Shown piece by piece: positions 1 through 8,307 of a DNA stretch of 64,000 nucleotides; positions within the stretch are counted from its first letter, which is position 1, and each line of letters starts with the position of its first letter. A program made the translations under genes and the position numbers. The stretch covers positions 558,001 to 622,000 of the forward strand of contig NZ_JAFCJT010000002.1 of the NCBI RefSeq assembly GCF_018130785.1, in the 5' to 3' direction. The DNA comes from Bradyrhizobium liaoningense (GTDB lineage: Bacteria > Pseudomonadota > Alphaproteobacteria > Rhizobiales > Xanthobacteraceae). Under the pieces are notes generated by a model. That model searched no databases. It saw only the letters and a list, made by a program, of their open reading frames with translations, and was not told the origin of the DNA.

Positions 1-701
1 TGCTCGTAGTGGAAGAGCTTTCCGGTCCGGCCCATGCCGGTCTGGATCTCGTCGAAGATCAGGAGCAGGCCGTGTGCCTCGGTGAGCGCGCGCAGTTCCT
101 GCAAGAACCGATCGGTCGCGGGCCATACGCCGGACTCGCCCTGGATCGGCTCCAGCATCACCGCGACCGTGTTGTCGTTGATCAGCTTTTCGACCGAGGC
201 GATGTCGTTCAGCTTCGCTTTCTTGAAGCCGGCAACCTTCGGCTCGAACAGCGGCTCGAACGCCTTCTTGCCCGAGGCGGACATCGTCGCCAGCGTCCGG
301 CCGTGGAAACCGCCTTCGAAGCTGATGATCTCAAACGCGCCGCCCTTGTGGAGGCTGCCATATTTGCGCGCGAGCTTGATCGCACCCTCGTTGGCCTCCG
401 CGCCCGAGTTGGCGAAGAACGCTTGGTCGAACGCGCTGCTTGTGACCAGCGCCTGCGCCAGTTTCAGGCTCGGCTCGTTGTAGAAGGCCGGGCTCGGCGT
501 CAGCAGCCGCTTGGCTTGCGCGGTCAGCGCGTCGGCGATCCCAGGCGGGGAGTGGCCGAGGCAGTTGACGGCCCAGCCTTGCACGAAATCGAGATAGCGC
601 TTGCGGCTGTCGTCCCAGAGGTAGGAGCCGGCGCCGCGGACGAACACGGCCTTGGGCCGTGCGGTGATGTCCATCAGCGCGTCGTACGGATGCGTCGTCA
701 T
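1..701 (-). CDS. argD: Acetylornithine aminotransferase, 5' part (runs off the window)
   Basis: PLP-dependent class III aminotransferase of arginine biosynthesis, converting N-acetylglutamate semialdehyde to N-acetylornithine in the cytosol. Translated from ATG at 701 it begins [12 protein letters not shown] and shows [15 protein letters not shown], the glycine-rich GGFHGRT stretch and, near the window edge, [14 protein letters not shown]. These are in the order expected for ArgD. About 233 codons are visible. The PLP-binding lysine and the C terminus lie beyond base 1. The gene is preceded, some 46 bases upstream, by a terminator hairpin and an Arg-rich leader ORF (separate entries), which suggests regulation by arginine supply. 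A related omega-aminotransferase cannot be excluded from a fragment, but the arginine-rich leader fits argD. Confidence 0.88.
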   Translation of the reverse strand, partial: MTTHPYDALMDITARPKAVFVRGAGSYLWDDSRKRYLDFVQGWAVNCLGHSPPGIADALTAQAKRLLTPSPAFYNEPSLKLAQALVTSSAFDQAFFANSGAEANEGAIKLARKYGSLHKGGAFEIISFEGGFHGRTLATMSASGKKAFEPLFEPKVAGFKKAKLNDIASVEKLINDNTVAVMLEPIQGESGVWPATDRFLQELRALTEAHGLLLIFDEIQTGMGRTGKLFHYE

Positions 702-747
702 GTCGAACTCCTCTGGGGGCGGGTGAAAAAGGCATGCGAAAAGCAGA

Positions 748-774
748 AAGGCCGCACCTTGCGGGTGCGGCCTT
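748..774 (-). terminator. Rho-independent terminator between leader ORF and argD
   Basis: An 11-bp stem reads AAGGCCGCACC / GGTGCGGCCTT around a 5-base loop. On the minus strand it is followed by the T-rich stretch TTTCTGCTTTT. It ends about 46 bases before the argD ATG and lies 28 bases after the stop of the Arg-rich leader ORF, which is where an attenuator terminator would sit. A smaller stem (CTGAAC/GTTCAG, near 789-806) just upstream could be part of a competing fold. The hairpin is seen directly. The attenuator role is inferred. Confidence 0.75.
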
Positions 775-801
775 CTCGAAAACTCGGCTGAACTCAGTGG
801 T

Positions 802-894
802 TCAGCGGCGTCGTCGGACATGGCGCACCCTCTCATCGTCGCGGAAGCGACGACGGAGCATTTCGGTGCGCAGGTGGGTCCGAGCCTTGATCAT
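802..894 (-). CDS. Arg-rich leader peptide upstream of argD (30 aa)
   Basis: A short ORF starts at ATG 894 and stops at TGA 802. It encodes 30 residues beginning [13 protein letters not shown] and ending VRHVRRRR. Twelve of the 30 codons are arginine, including AGG and two CGA, and four consecutive Arg codons (CGA CGA CGC CGC) directly precede the stop. There is almost no room for a ribosome-binding site between the predicted promoter and the ATG, so translation may be leaderless, as known for trp leader peptides of rhizobia. A 7-bp stem TCGTCGC/GCGACGA with a 4-base loop lies inside the ORF at 836-853 and could act as a pause hairpin. Together with the terminator before argD this resembles a classical leader-peptide attenuator. 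No such argD leader is known to me. Confidence 0.6.
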   Translation of the reverse strand: MIKARTHLRTEMLRRRFRDDERVRHVRRRR

Positions 895-902
895 GGGGCG
901 CG

Positions 903-932
903 TCCCTACTGCCGAAGGGCAGGGCTTGTCAA
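903..932 (-). promoter_or_regulatory. Promoter of the argD leader
   Basis: A perfect -35 box TTGACA lies at 927-932 (minus strand). A -10-like TAGGGA lies at 903-908 after an 18-base spacer. Transcription would start almost at the ATG (894) of the Arg-rich leader ORF. The -35 box is convincing and the -10 is weak. Confidence 0.5.
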
Positions 933-951
933 CCCCATGCTCGGGCAGCGT

Positions 952-1155
952 TCACCCCTCAACGACCGCGCGAGCGTCGCGTTCACGAGCATCGAGCGAT
1001 GGTCCCTGGCCGGCACTGTAGGACGGCCTCGCCTCAAGGATCGGCGCCTCCACCCCGACGGCCATCAGCGTTGTGACGATGATCGTCAGGGCAACGTACA
1101 CGATCAAACCTGCGGGGGTCTCGGCTGCGCCGAGGCGGTCGAGCGCTGCCAGCAC
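952..1155 (-). CDS. Possible small membrane protein (67 aa)
   Basis: This open frame starts at GTG 1155 with no clear ribosome-binding site. It has one convincing hydrophobic segment (GLIVYVALTIIVTTLMAVGV, about residues 16-35) followed by a polar tail. It ends about 20 bases before the -35 box of the argD leader. There is no recognised family. It may be a genuine single-pass membrane protein, a remnant, or chance. The stretch 1156-1453 upstream of it shows nothing I can identify. Confidence 0.25.
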   Translation of the reverse strand: MLAALDRLGAAETPAGLIVYVALTIIVTTLMAVGVEAPILEARPSYSAGQGPSLDARERDARAVVEG

Positions 1156-1453
1156 GGGCAGCTTCTGCTGTCCGAGACTGCCTTATCCTGAGGGGCGAGA
1201 TCGATCGCGGTCGCGATCGGTAGCCGCCCGCTCCGGGTCGCCCTTGCGGCGATAAAGCTTCGCAGTGCGTAGCTTGCTCAGCGAGTTCATCGCGCCAATC
1301 GGCCCCCGTAATCGTGGTTGTATGTCATTTGATTCCGGTACAGAAACCAACGAGCCTCTAGCGCGTTTGTGATCGCAGGACGCAAATTGGTTCGAACCGA
1401 ACGTATCCCGACTCAGACCAAGAAGACGGGACCAACCAGATAGTTTAAACGCC

Positions 1454-2395
1454 TTGTCCGATACGCCTTATCCGATCGACCTCGACAGCATTCGCGGCGC
1501 GTTTCCGCCGGGCATCGAGGCGCCCTCCCTGCTGGTCGACTTTGCCGGTTGGCTGAACGGGCGCCCCTGGGGCAGCGTCGGCTGCTTCTCCCTGCAAGGC
1601 CAGTTCTCCGATTCCGCGCCGATCGTCGACGGCAGCCCGTTGCGCGACAGGTTTTCACTGTTCATGCGGCTGCCGGATGGCTCGGCCGTCGGCGGCTGGT
1701 ATGGCGCGGGCCTGGACCGGGACAATCCGCCGATCGTGGGTCTGGGCTCCGAGGGCGACTACGAGCTGCTGGCGCCGAGCCTCGACGGGTTGCTGGCGAA
1801 GCTGACGTGGCAGCAATTCGACAAGCCGTGGAGCGACCTGCTGCCGCATGACGAGGTCGAGTGCCAGACGGACGCGCTCGCGCGATGGCTTGCCGGACAG
1901 CCGGCCGGCGACAAGGCGGCATGCGACGACGGCGCGCCTGAGCTGCCCGATTTCCGCGGCTTCGTGGAAAAATGGAGCCGCGATCGCGAGGACTATTGGG
2001 CCAATCATCGCCTGATGGCCGAGCTCGGCTGGCGGCTCGCTGCGCATTTGCCCAAGGGCAAGAAACCCTGGGACACCACGCGCTTCGAAGTCGCGATCGT
2101 CGGCAAGCAGTACCTGGCCCGCGTCCTGACGCGCGGGCCGCAGCCGTTCGAGGAGGCTGCTGCGATCGAATCCTTGCTGCGCGATTTGCGCGAGGAAATG
2201 CGCCGTGCGCAACCCGAACTCGGGCTGTGGTACGCGATGAAATTCGGTCTTTATGCCGACGGCCGTGTCATGCCGAATTTCGAATACGATGTGCGACCGA
2301 CCATCGACGGCGAGCCGGCGCTGCTGTCCGAGGCGAAGGCCGATCTCGCCCGCGCCCCGCGCCCCGAGCGCTGGGTGCCGAAATGGCTGGCGTGA
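1454..2395 (+). CDS. Hypothetical protein, C-terminal YezG/DUF600-like resemblance
   Basis: A 313-residue cytosolic protein with a TTG start (1454) and no signal peptide or membrane segment. The N-terminal half (about residues 1-120) is rich in Gly, Asp and Trp. The C-terminal part contains the pattern LGLWYAMKFGLYADGRVMPN followed by FEYDVRP, which resembles the W-x-DG-x-F-x-Y core of YezG/DUF600-type immunity proteins. That resemblance is by eye only. There is no toxin gene beside it. Codon use looks like that of its neighbours, so it is probably a real gene of unknown role. The start is uncertain because no Shine-Dalgarno is evident. Confidence 0.6.
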   Translation: MSDTPYPIDLDSIRGAFPPGIEAPSLLVDFAGWLNGRPWGSVGCFSLQGQFSDSAPIVDGSPLRDRFSLFMRLPDGSAVGGWYGAGLDRDNPPIVGLGSEGDYELLAPSLDGLLAKLTWQQFDKPWSDLLPHDEVECQTDALARWLAGQPAGDKAACDDGAPELPDFRGFVEKWSRDREDYWANHRLMAELGWRLAAHLPKGKKPWDTTRFEVAIVGKQYLARVLTRGPQPFEEAAAIESLLRDLREEMRRAQPELGLWYAMKFGLYADGRVMPNFEYDVRPTIDGEPALLSEAKADLARAPRPERWVPKWLA

Positions 2396-2405
2396 CGCGC
2401 AACGC

Positions 2406-2606
2406 CTAGCTGTCGCACTTGAAGGGTTGGCGCTGCACCAGCGACTGACCGCAGCACTTATCCCAACCACGCGCCTTGTTCACGGAGACGCACTGGTCGT
2501 AAGTGCACGTCTTGCCATTTGCTTGTGATTGCGGCGCCTTTTGCTGAGCGGAGGCGGGACTGCCGATGGCGACGATGAGAAGAACAGTAAGAACAAGTGC
2601 GCGCAT
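2406..2606 (-). CDS. Small secreted Cys-rich protein (66 aa)
   Basis: It begins MRALVLTVLLIVAIGSPASAQ, a clear Sec signal peptide with cleavage near residue 20. The roughly 45-residue mature part has four cysteines (TCTYDQC, CCGQS) plus a fifth in the terminal FKCDS. The ATG at 2606 is preceded by an AGAGGA Shine-Dalgarno at good spacing. The function is unknown. The paired cysteines suggest a disulfide-stabilised periplasmic or exported peptide. It converges with the gene ending at 2395. Confidence 0.75.
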   Translation of the reverse strand: MRALVLTVLLIVAIGSPASAQQKAPQSQANGKTCTYDQCVSVNKARGWDKCCGQSLVQRQPFKCDS

Positions 2607-2730
2607 GAAAAATTCCTCTAGTCGCGCGGCGGCTCTTTGACGATGTTGCGGTTGTAGGAAATCGCAGCGTCTACTTGCGGACTATCCTGTAGCCGCTATC
2701 CTGCCGCCGGTTCTTTTGGGGGAGATTGCG

Positions 2731-2973
2731 ATGAAAATTCTACGATTGAGTGTGTTGGCTGCGTTCGTTTTCGCTTCACAGGCCGCCTTGGCGCAAATGG
2801 TCATGAAGACCGAGCCTCCTGCGGGACAGCTCGGCCCCGGCCAAGTTGTCTATGTCGAGTGTGGCCCCGGCAAAGCCATGAAGATCACGGGCGGAGGCAA
2901 CGTTGGTTCAAACGGCGTCGTTGGCCAGGGACAGCGCCGTCAGCGCGGACCGTGCGTGGCAATGAAGCGCTAG
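2731..2973 (+). CDS. Small secreted Gly-rich protein (80 aa)
   Basis: ATG 2731 was chosen over the upstream in-frame TTG at 2716 because GGGGGAG at 2718-2724 is a strong Shine-Dalgarno for it. The product starts MKILRLSVLAAFVFASQAALAQ, a typical signal peptide. The mature part contains two cysteines (VYVECGPGK and RGPCVAMKR) and a glycine-rich stretch (ITGGGNVGSNGVVGQGQR). There is no family I can name. It is probably a periplasmic or surface small protein. Confidence 0.72.
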   Translation: MKILRLSVLAAFVFASQAALAQMVMKTEPPAGQLGPGQVVYVECGPGKAMKITGGGNVGSNGVVGQGQRRQRGPCVAMKR

Positions 2974-3050
2974 CGGCAAGCGTCTCTATCACTTCGGCGA
3001 GGACGGAGTTTACCGGGCGACCGTGGACTAGGCGCCGTCGACGAGCGCCG

Positions 3051-4370
3051 TCAGAACCCCGCGACGCTGCCGTGCAGATCGTACTGGTCGGCGCGCTCGA
3101 TCTTCGCGGTGACGATCTCGCCGACGCGCAACGGGCGGCGGCTGGAGAGATAGACCGCACCGTCGATCTCCGGCGCATCGGCCTTGGAGCGGCCTTTTGA
3201 AACCGTCGGGCCGACCTCGTCGATGATGATCTGCTGGCGCGTACCGACCTTGCGCTTCAGCCGCCGCGCGGAGATCTTCTGCTGGCGGGCCATCAGCGCG
3301 TTGTAGCGCTCCTGCTTGACCTCTTCCGGGACAGGGTTCTCGATCGCATTCGAGGTCGCTCCCGCAACCGGCTCATATTTGAAGCAGCCGAGGCGATCGA
3401 TCTCGGCCTCTTCCAGCCAGTCGAGCAGATAGGCGAAGTCGGCATCGGTCTCGCCGGGGAAGCCCACGATGAAGGTCGAGCGCAAAGCGAGGTCAGGGCA
3501 TTCCTCGCGCCATCGCTTGATCCGCGCCAGCGTCTTGTCCTGCGCCGCCGGACGTTTCATCGCCTTCAGCACCTCGGGGCTCGCGTGCTGGAAGGGGATG
3601 TCGAGATAGGGCAGCACCTTGCCCTCGTTCATCAGCGCGATGACCTCGTCGACATGCGGGTAGGGGTAGACATATTGCAGCCGGACCCAAGCGCCGAGTT
3701 CGCCGAGCTCGCGGGCGAGGTCGAGGAATTTGGCGCGGACCTGGCGATCCTTCCACGGGCTCTCGGCATATTTGAGATCGACACCATAGGCCGAGGTGTC
3801 CTGCGAGATCACCAGCAGCTCCTTGACGCCGGCGCCGACGAGGCGCTCGGCCTCGCGCAGCACGTCATTGGCCGGACGCGAGACGAGGTCGCCGCGCAGC
3901 TTCGGGATGATGCAGAAGGTGCAGCGGTTGTTGCAGCCCTCGGAGATCTTCAAGTACGCGTAGTGGCGCGGCGTCAGCTTGATGCCTTGCGGCGGCACCA
4001 GATCGAGATGCGGATTGTGGGCCGGCGGCAGCGCACGGTGCACGGCGTCGAGCACGCTCTCATATTGCTGCGGGCCGGTGATGGAGAGCACGCCGGGATA
4101 GGCCTGCTCGATCTGCTCGGGTTCCGCGCCCATGCAGCCGGTCACGATCACCTTGCCGTTCTCGGCCATGGCGTCGCCGATCGCCGAGAGCGATTCCTGC
4201 TTGGCGCTGTCGAGGAAGCCGCAGGTGTTGACGATGACGATGTCGGCGCCGTCATGCTTGCGGGCGAGCTCGTAGCCCTCGGCGCGCAGGCGCGTGATGA
4301 TGCGCTCGGAATCCACCAACGCCTTGGGGCACCCGAGTGACGTGAATGAAATACGCGGCGCTCTTTCCAT
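3051..4370 (-). CDS. rimO: Ribosomal protein S12 methylthiotransferase RimO
   Basis: Radical-SAM methylthiotransferase that adds a beta-methylthio group to an aspartate of ribosomal protein uS12. The 439 residues match the family's usual length. The N-terminal UPF0004 domain carries the three cluster cysteines at about residues 14 (LGCPKA), 50 (NTCGF) and 79 (TGCMG). The radical-SAM motif CNNRCTFC supplies Cys146, Cys150 and Cys153. The C-terminal TRAM domain (about 370-439) ends [10 protein letters not shown]. The [13 protein letters not shown] segment and the S12-specific context favour RimO over MiaB. It appears monocistronic. Confidence 0.95.
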   Translation of the reverse strand: MERAPRISFTSLGCPKALVDSERIITRLRAEGYELARKHDGADIVIVNTCGFLDSAKQESLSAIGDAMAENGKVIVTGCMGAEPEQIEQAYPGVLSITGPQQYESVLDAVHRALPPAHNPHLDLVPPQGIKLTPRHYAYLKISEGCNNRCTFCIIPKLRGDLVSRPANDVLREAERLVGAGVKELLVISQDTSAYGVDLKYAESPWKDRQVRAKFLDLARELGELGAWVRLQYVYPYPHVDEVIALMNEGKVLPYLDIPFQHASPEVLKAMKRPAAQDKTLARIKRWREECPDLALRSTFIVGFPGETDADFAYLLDWLEEAEIDRLGCFKYEPVAGATSNAIENPVPEEVKQERYNALMARQQKISARRLKRKVGTRQQIIIDEVGPTVSKGRSKADAPEIDGAVYLSSRRPLRVGEIVTAKIERADQYDLHGSVAGF

Positions 4371-4554
4371 GTACTCGCCTGGAACCTGCAGCTGAATTGT
4401 TTGGAATTGCGTTCCAAGTAATTGATCCGATACAAAAATTCAACCGCTACGGCTGTTCCAGTGACGGTAAAATGAGGCATGGCCGGCAGCCGCCGCTTCA
4501 GGCTCTGCGCCAGGATAGCCGCGGCTGCTGCGGTCGCTGACAGGACGATCGGGG

Positions 4555-4956
4555 TTAGTTGGCGGCGCCCTCGACGGCAAATGTGCGGTACGTGGCGTAT
4601 TTCTCGCCGATGGCTCGAACTTGGACATAGGCCGGATCGCTTCGCCAGGCTCGTAGCGCCTCCATGTTCGGATACATGTAGATCACCACGCGCCCGGGTG
4701 GATTTCCGTCAACCCCAACGACCTGCGCACCGGTCGCCGCGGCGCCTGCAGCCGCCACCAATTTCCCGCCATGTGCCTTGATGATCTCCCTCGCCTTGGG
4801 GAGATATTCCTTGGCATAGCCATCGGGATCGGAGACGTCGATTTGGCCGATCAGATAGGCGGACGGAGGAGTTTCGCCGTGGAGCGCTTGGCTGCCAAAG
4901 GCGCCTAATGCGGTACACGTCAACATGACGAGACCGATCCTGCATCGAGAATTCAT
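4555..4956 (-). CDS. Secreted DUF1330-family protein
   Basis: A 133-residue protein. The N terminus MNSRCRIGLVMLTCTALGAFGS is a signal peptide. The rest (AYLIGQIDVSDPDGYAKEY ... GRVVIYMYPNMEALRAW) is a typical DUF1330 alpha/beta-barrel (dimeric ferredoxin-like) domain. A GAGGAGG Shine-Dalgarno precedes ATG 4956. The biochemical role of DUF1330 is unknown. It is divergent from the LysR-type regulator starting at 5082 with a short intergenic region, so it is a likely target of that regulator. Confidence 0.82.
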   Translation of the reverse strand: MNSRCRIGLVMLTCTALGAFGSQALHGETPPSAYLIGQIDVSDPDGYAKEYLPKAREIIKAHGGKLVAAAGAAATGAQVVGVDGNPPGRVVIYMYPNMEALRAWRSDPAYVQVRAIGEKYATYRTFAVEGAAN

Positions 4957-5055
4957 GTGGGCCTCCTCTCATGTTTTGCCACTGCTGCGAGCGGTAGCCG
5001 CGCGGGACTCTCCACGGGAGTTCAAAATGTGTCCAATGCATATATTCTCTCAGGA

Positions 5056-5076
5056 CTTATGCTCCGGTGGTATAAG
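5056..5076. promoter_or_regulatory. LysR-box: CTTAT-N11-ATAAG
   Basis: A perfect inverted repeat CTTAT/ATAAG separated by 11 bases, the T-N11-A architecture of LysR-type regulator sites. It sits 5 bases before the ATG of the lysR gene and in the divergent intergenic region with the DUF1330 gene, so it may serve both autoregulation and control of the neighbour. The match is seen in the sequence. Binding is inferred. Confidence 0.5.
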
Positions 5077-5081
5077 CGAGC

Positions 5082-6086
5082 ATGAACCTTCGACAGGCCC
5101 TCACATTTCTGACTGTGGCCGAGCTCGGCGCCGTCTCGAAGGCTGCCCTGCGGCTGCGCGTCGCCCAGCCGGCCTTGTCCAGGCAAATCATGGGTCTTGA
5201 GCAGGAACTGGGCCTGCGTCTGTTCGACCGGGTCGGGCGCCGTCTTGTGTTGACCGGCGAGGGCGAGCAGTTGATTGCGGGCTGCCGGCTGCTGCTCAAC
5301 AGCGTCAGCTCGCTGAAAGAGCAGGCTCAACTGCTCCGTCAGGGAGACACAGGGGTTCTCAAGATCGCCGGCTCGCCTCAGCACATCGAGAGCGTGCTAT
5401 CGCAATTTCTTCACCTGTACGCGAAGCGATATCCCAGGGTCGAGATAAGGATCAGGGAAGGTACGGGCAGCGAAATACTGACGATGCTCGAGCGCGGCGA
5501 AATTCATCTCGGCCAGAACCTGCTGCACGCAGTCAAGCTGAACGAACAGCATTTCGGCAGTCTTCCGCTTGGATCTGTGCAGTTGCTGGCTGCGTGCAAT
5601 CCTTCGATGCCCCTCGGTCCCGATCGTACCATCGAGATAACCGATCTCGCCCGGTTTCCGTTGCTGCTGCTGGACACCGGGTTCGGGTTTCGCCGCGCTT
5701 TCGATGCAGCAAGCCGTGTGGCTGGACTGAAACCGACGATCATGTTCGAAAGCCGCAATCCGCATACTTTGTTGGCACTCGCCGAGGCTGGCCACGGCGT
5801 CGCGATCATCCCTTCCCAACTTCAGTGCTGGCGTTACCAATTGAGGATCGTCGGTCTCACGCATAGGCGCCGCATCTTGCAGGAACCTCTGACCATCTCG
5901 TGGGATAAGCGGCGCCCCTTGCCGCGTTTCGCGACTGATTATTGTGCAATGCTCGCCGAGCATATGCGCGAGACGTTTCCGATCACGCGCCCAACTGAGC
6001 CGGCGGCGGCAAAAAGGCGCGTTCGGTCCGCCGTAAGGCGCGACACACGCCAGCCTCTCAGGGGTGCCGGGGCGACACGAAGCTGA
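5082..6086 (+). CDS. LysR-family transcriptional regulator
   Basis: A 334-residue regulator. Residues 1-60 form the winged helix-turn-helix (LRQALTFLTVAELGAVSKAA then QPALSRQIMGLEQELG). A linker helix and a substrate-binding effector domain follow (about residues 90-295, for example IIPSQLQ). The last 35 residues are Arg/Ala-rich and look like a disordered tail. The gene is divergent from the DUF1330 gene, and a LysR-type box lies directly in front of the start. The inducer is unknown. Confidence 0.88.
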   Translation: MNLRQALTFLTVAELGAVSKAALRLRVAQPALSRQIMGLEQELGLRLFDRVGRRLVLTGEGEQLIAGCRLLLNSVSSLKEQAQLLRQGDTGVLKIAGSPQHIESVLSQFLHLYAKRYPRVEIRIREGTGSEILTMLERGEIHLGQNLLHAVKLNEQHFGSLPLGSVQLLAACNPSMPLGPDRTIEITDLARFPLLLLDTGFGFRRAFDAASRVAGLKPTIMFESRNPHTLLALAEAGHGVAIIPSQLQCWRYQLRIVGLTHRRRILQEPLTISWDKRRPLPRFATDYCAMLAEHMRETFPITRPTEPAAAKRRVRSAVRRDTRQPLRGAGATRS

Positions 6087-6221
6087 TCTTGGGTGCAGCT
6101 ATCTGATCCATATCTGATCTGCCTGACGGACTGGCCTCGGCTAGTCCCAATTGCCCATAATTACAACCCTTTGCATCGCCCCCCGGCATGCTATGGATGA
6201 ATCACCGGTGGTGAGTGAGCT

Positions 6222-6812
6222 ATGAGCGCCGAACAGTCGCCCAAAATCGTGATTGTCGACGAAAGCCCGATCCGGGCCGCGATCCTCGAGGAAGGGTTGC
6301 GGGAGGCGGGATTCACGCAAGTCGTCCATATCCGCGAAATGCAGAGCTTGCTCGCCCGTATTTATGCGGTGGATCCCGACATCATCCTGATCGATCTGGA
6401 AAACCCCAGCCGCGACGTGCTTGAGGCGATGTTCCAGGTCAGCCGCGCCGTGAAGCGGCCGATCGCGATGTTCGTGGACCAGAGCGATTCAGCCTCGATC
6501 CAGGCCTCTGTGGAGGCGGGAGTATCCGCCTACATCGTCGACGGGCTGAAGAAGGAGCGCATCAAGCCGATCCTCGACCTCTGCGTGTCGCGCTTCAACG
6601 CCTTCGCCAAGCTCCAGGAGGAGCTCGAGCGCACCAAGTCGCAGCTCGAGGACCGCAAGATCATCGAACGCGCCAAGGGCATCCTGATGAAGGTGAAGGG
6701 CCTCACCGAGGATGAGGCCTACGTGCTGCTGCGCTCCACCGCCATGCGCGAGAAGAAGAAAATCGGCGAGATCGCGCAGTCGATCATCACCGCGTCGGAG
6801 ATGCTGAAATGA
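6222..6812 (+). CDS. nasT: NasT: ANTAR-domain antiterminator response regulator
   Basis: A 196-residue protein with an N-terminal receiver-like domain (IVIVDESPIRAAILEEGLRE; aspartate in IILIDLENPSRD) and a C-terminal ANTAR RNA-binding domain (RAKGILMKVKGLTEDEAYVL ... REKKKIGEIAQSII). In the NasS-NasT system the free ANTAR protein binds leader RNA hairpins and prevents termination in nitrate-assimilation (and in Bradyrhizobium also nosZ) transcripts, while NasS sequesters it without nitrate/nitrite. Its stop overlaps the nasS start (ATGA at 6809), which supports the pairing. Confidence 0.92.
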   Translation: MSAEQSPKIVIVDESPIRAAILEEGLREAGFTQVVHIREMQSLLARIYAVDPDIILIDLENPSRDVLEAMFQVSRAVKRPIAMFVDQSDSASIQASVEAGVSAYIVDGLKKERIKPILDLCVSRFNAFAKLQEELERTKSQLEDRKIIERAKGILMKVKGLTEDEAYVLLRSTAMREKKKIGEIAQSIITASEMLK

Positions 6813-7972
6813 CCGCTCCCCTTCGCATCGGGTTCATTCCGCTGGTCGATGCCGCCGCCCTCATCGTCGCCGTCGACAAGGGCTTTGCGGCCGCCGAAGG
6901 GCTCGAGGTCGAGCTGGTGCGCGAGGTCTCCTGGTCCAACGTCCGCGACAAGCTCAATATCGGCCTGTTCGACGCCGCGCATCTGCTGGCGCCGGTGGCG
7001 ATCGCGTCCTCGCTCGGGCTCGGCCACGTCAAGGTGCCGATCGCGGCGCCGTTCAACCTCGGTATCAACGGCAATGCGATCACGGTCTCGCCGGCGCTCC
7101 ACGCCGCGCTGATGGAGGAGATCGACGGCGACCGTTTCGATCCGCTTGTCACGGCGAAAGCGCTTGCGAAGGTCGTCGCCAAGCGTCGCAAGCTAGGTGC
7201 CGATCCGCTGACCTTCGGCATGACCTTCCCGTTCTCGACGCACAATTACCAGCTGCGGTTCTGGATGGCGGCAGCCGGCGTCGATCCCGATGAGGACGTG
7301 CGGCTGGTGGTGCTGCCGCCGCCTTACATGGTGGACAGCCTCAAGAACGGACATGTCGATGCGTTCTGCGTCGGCGCACCCTGGAATTCGGTCGCGGTCG
7401 ATCTCGGTATCGGCCACATCCTGCATTTCGTGTCCGACATTCTCGTGCGCGCGGCAGAGAAGGTGCTGGCGGTTCGTCAGGTCTGGGCCGACACGCATCC
7501 GGACGTGGTCGCAGCTCTCGTGCGTGCGGCGGTGAAGGGCGCCGCGTTCATCGAGAACCCCGCGAACCTGACCGAGGCCGCGCGGATCCTGGCGCAGCCG
7601 GAGCGGATCGGCGTCGATGCCGAAGTCATTCAGCGCACCCTCACGGGCCGCCTGAAGATTTCGCCCGACGGCACCTTGCGCGAAAGCGGCCGCTACCTGC
7701 TGGTCGGGCGAGAAGGGGCAGGGCGGCCGGACCCGGTCCAGGCCGCCTGGCTCTATGCGCAGATGGTGCGCTGGGGGCAGACCGCGCTGGCACCTGATGG
7801 CGTCAAGACGGCGATGGCCGTGTTCAGGCCGGATCTCTACGACGCGGCCCTCGGCCGTCAGGCGCCCGCCGAAGCTCCCTCGGCGTTCGGCGCTTTCGCC
7901 GGCCCCGCGTTCGACCCTGACAACATCCGGGGGCACCTTGAGGCCTTCGAAGTCGGGCGCTGGAAGGCTTGA
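6809..7972 (+). CDS. nasS: NasS: cytosolic nitrate/nitrite sensor (NrtA/CmpA-like fold)
   Basis: A 387-residue periplasmic-binding-protein-like sensor without a signal peptide (MTAPLRIGFIPLVDAAALIV), as expected for NasS, which works in the cytosol. It belongs to the NrtA/CmpA family (GLEVELVREVSWSNVRDKL, FCVGAPWNSVAVDLGIGHI). It overlaps nasT by ATGA, so the two are translationally coupled and presumably form the NasS-NasT complex. The nitrite reductase operon follows after a 335-base regulatory gap. Confidence 0.9.
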   Translation: MTAPLRIGFIPLVDAAALIVAVDKGFAAAEGLEVELVREVSWSNVRDKLNIGLFDAAHLLAPVAIASSLGLGHVKVPIAAPFNLGINGNAITVSPALHAALMEEIDGDRFDPLVTAKALAKVVAKRRKLGADPLTFGMTFPFSTHNYQLRFWMAAAGVDPDEDVRLVVLPPPYMVDSLKNGHVDAFCVGAPWNSVAVDLGIGHILHFVSDILVRAAEKVLAVRQVWADTHPDVVAALVRAAVKGAAFIENPANLTEAARILAQPERIGVDAEVIQRTLTGRLKISPDGTLRESGRYLLVGREGAGRPDPVQAAWLYAQMVRWGQTALAPDGVKTAMAVFRPDLYDAALGRQAPAEAPSAFGAFAGPAFDPDNIRGHLEAFEVGRWKA

Positions 7973-8118
7973 TTCGGGCCTGCATTCTTTTTGGGCGCAT
8001 GAGTTCATCGTCTAAATTTTGAGCTGTTTGCCCGAATTTGGTGAGAGGTCCTGAGCCGGGATTTCCCGGGGATTCTCATAATCAACTGAAACCACAGCAT
8101 TTTTTATTTCTTCGAAGC

Positions 8119-8134
8119 TGGCACGCAACTTGAA
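8119..8134 (+). promoter_or_regulatory. Sigma-54-type promoter upstream of nirA
   Basis: TGGCACGCAACTTGAA matches the RpoN consensus TGGCACG-N4-TTGC with correct -24/-12 spacing, apart from GA in place of GC at -12. It lies 170-190 bases upstream of the nirA ATG and leaves a leader of about 160 bases. The leader contains AACGAAGCT (8188-8196), perfectly complementary to AGCTTCGTT (8292-8300), which overlaps the nirA ribosome-binding region. Nitrogen control by NtrC plus NasT would be expected for such genes. No NasT-type hexaloop pair could be identified by eye. The rest of 7973-8307 shows nothing else clear. Confidence 0.55.
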
Positions 8135-8307
8135 TGTTGCAGTGCGGCCAGCTTGTCACAGACGCCTGCTGAGCCAAGTCCCGCAGCAACGAAGCTGACC
8201 GGACCGTTGGGTGCGCAGCCGGCTTCTTGAGCCAGCCCAGTTCCTCGCGGGTCGCGCAATTTTCCGTCGATACCACCCCGGTGGCCGCAGGAGCTTCGTT
8301 ACCGACC

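Noticed and set aside
2979..3030. Short frame reading GKRLYHFGEDGVYRATVD before rimO
   Set aside because: It looks like the tail of a lost gene but there is no start or upstream match, and it is too short to support.
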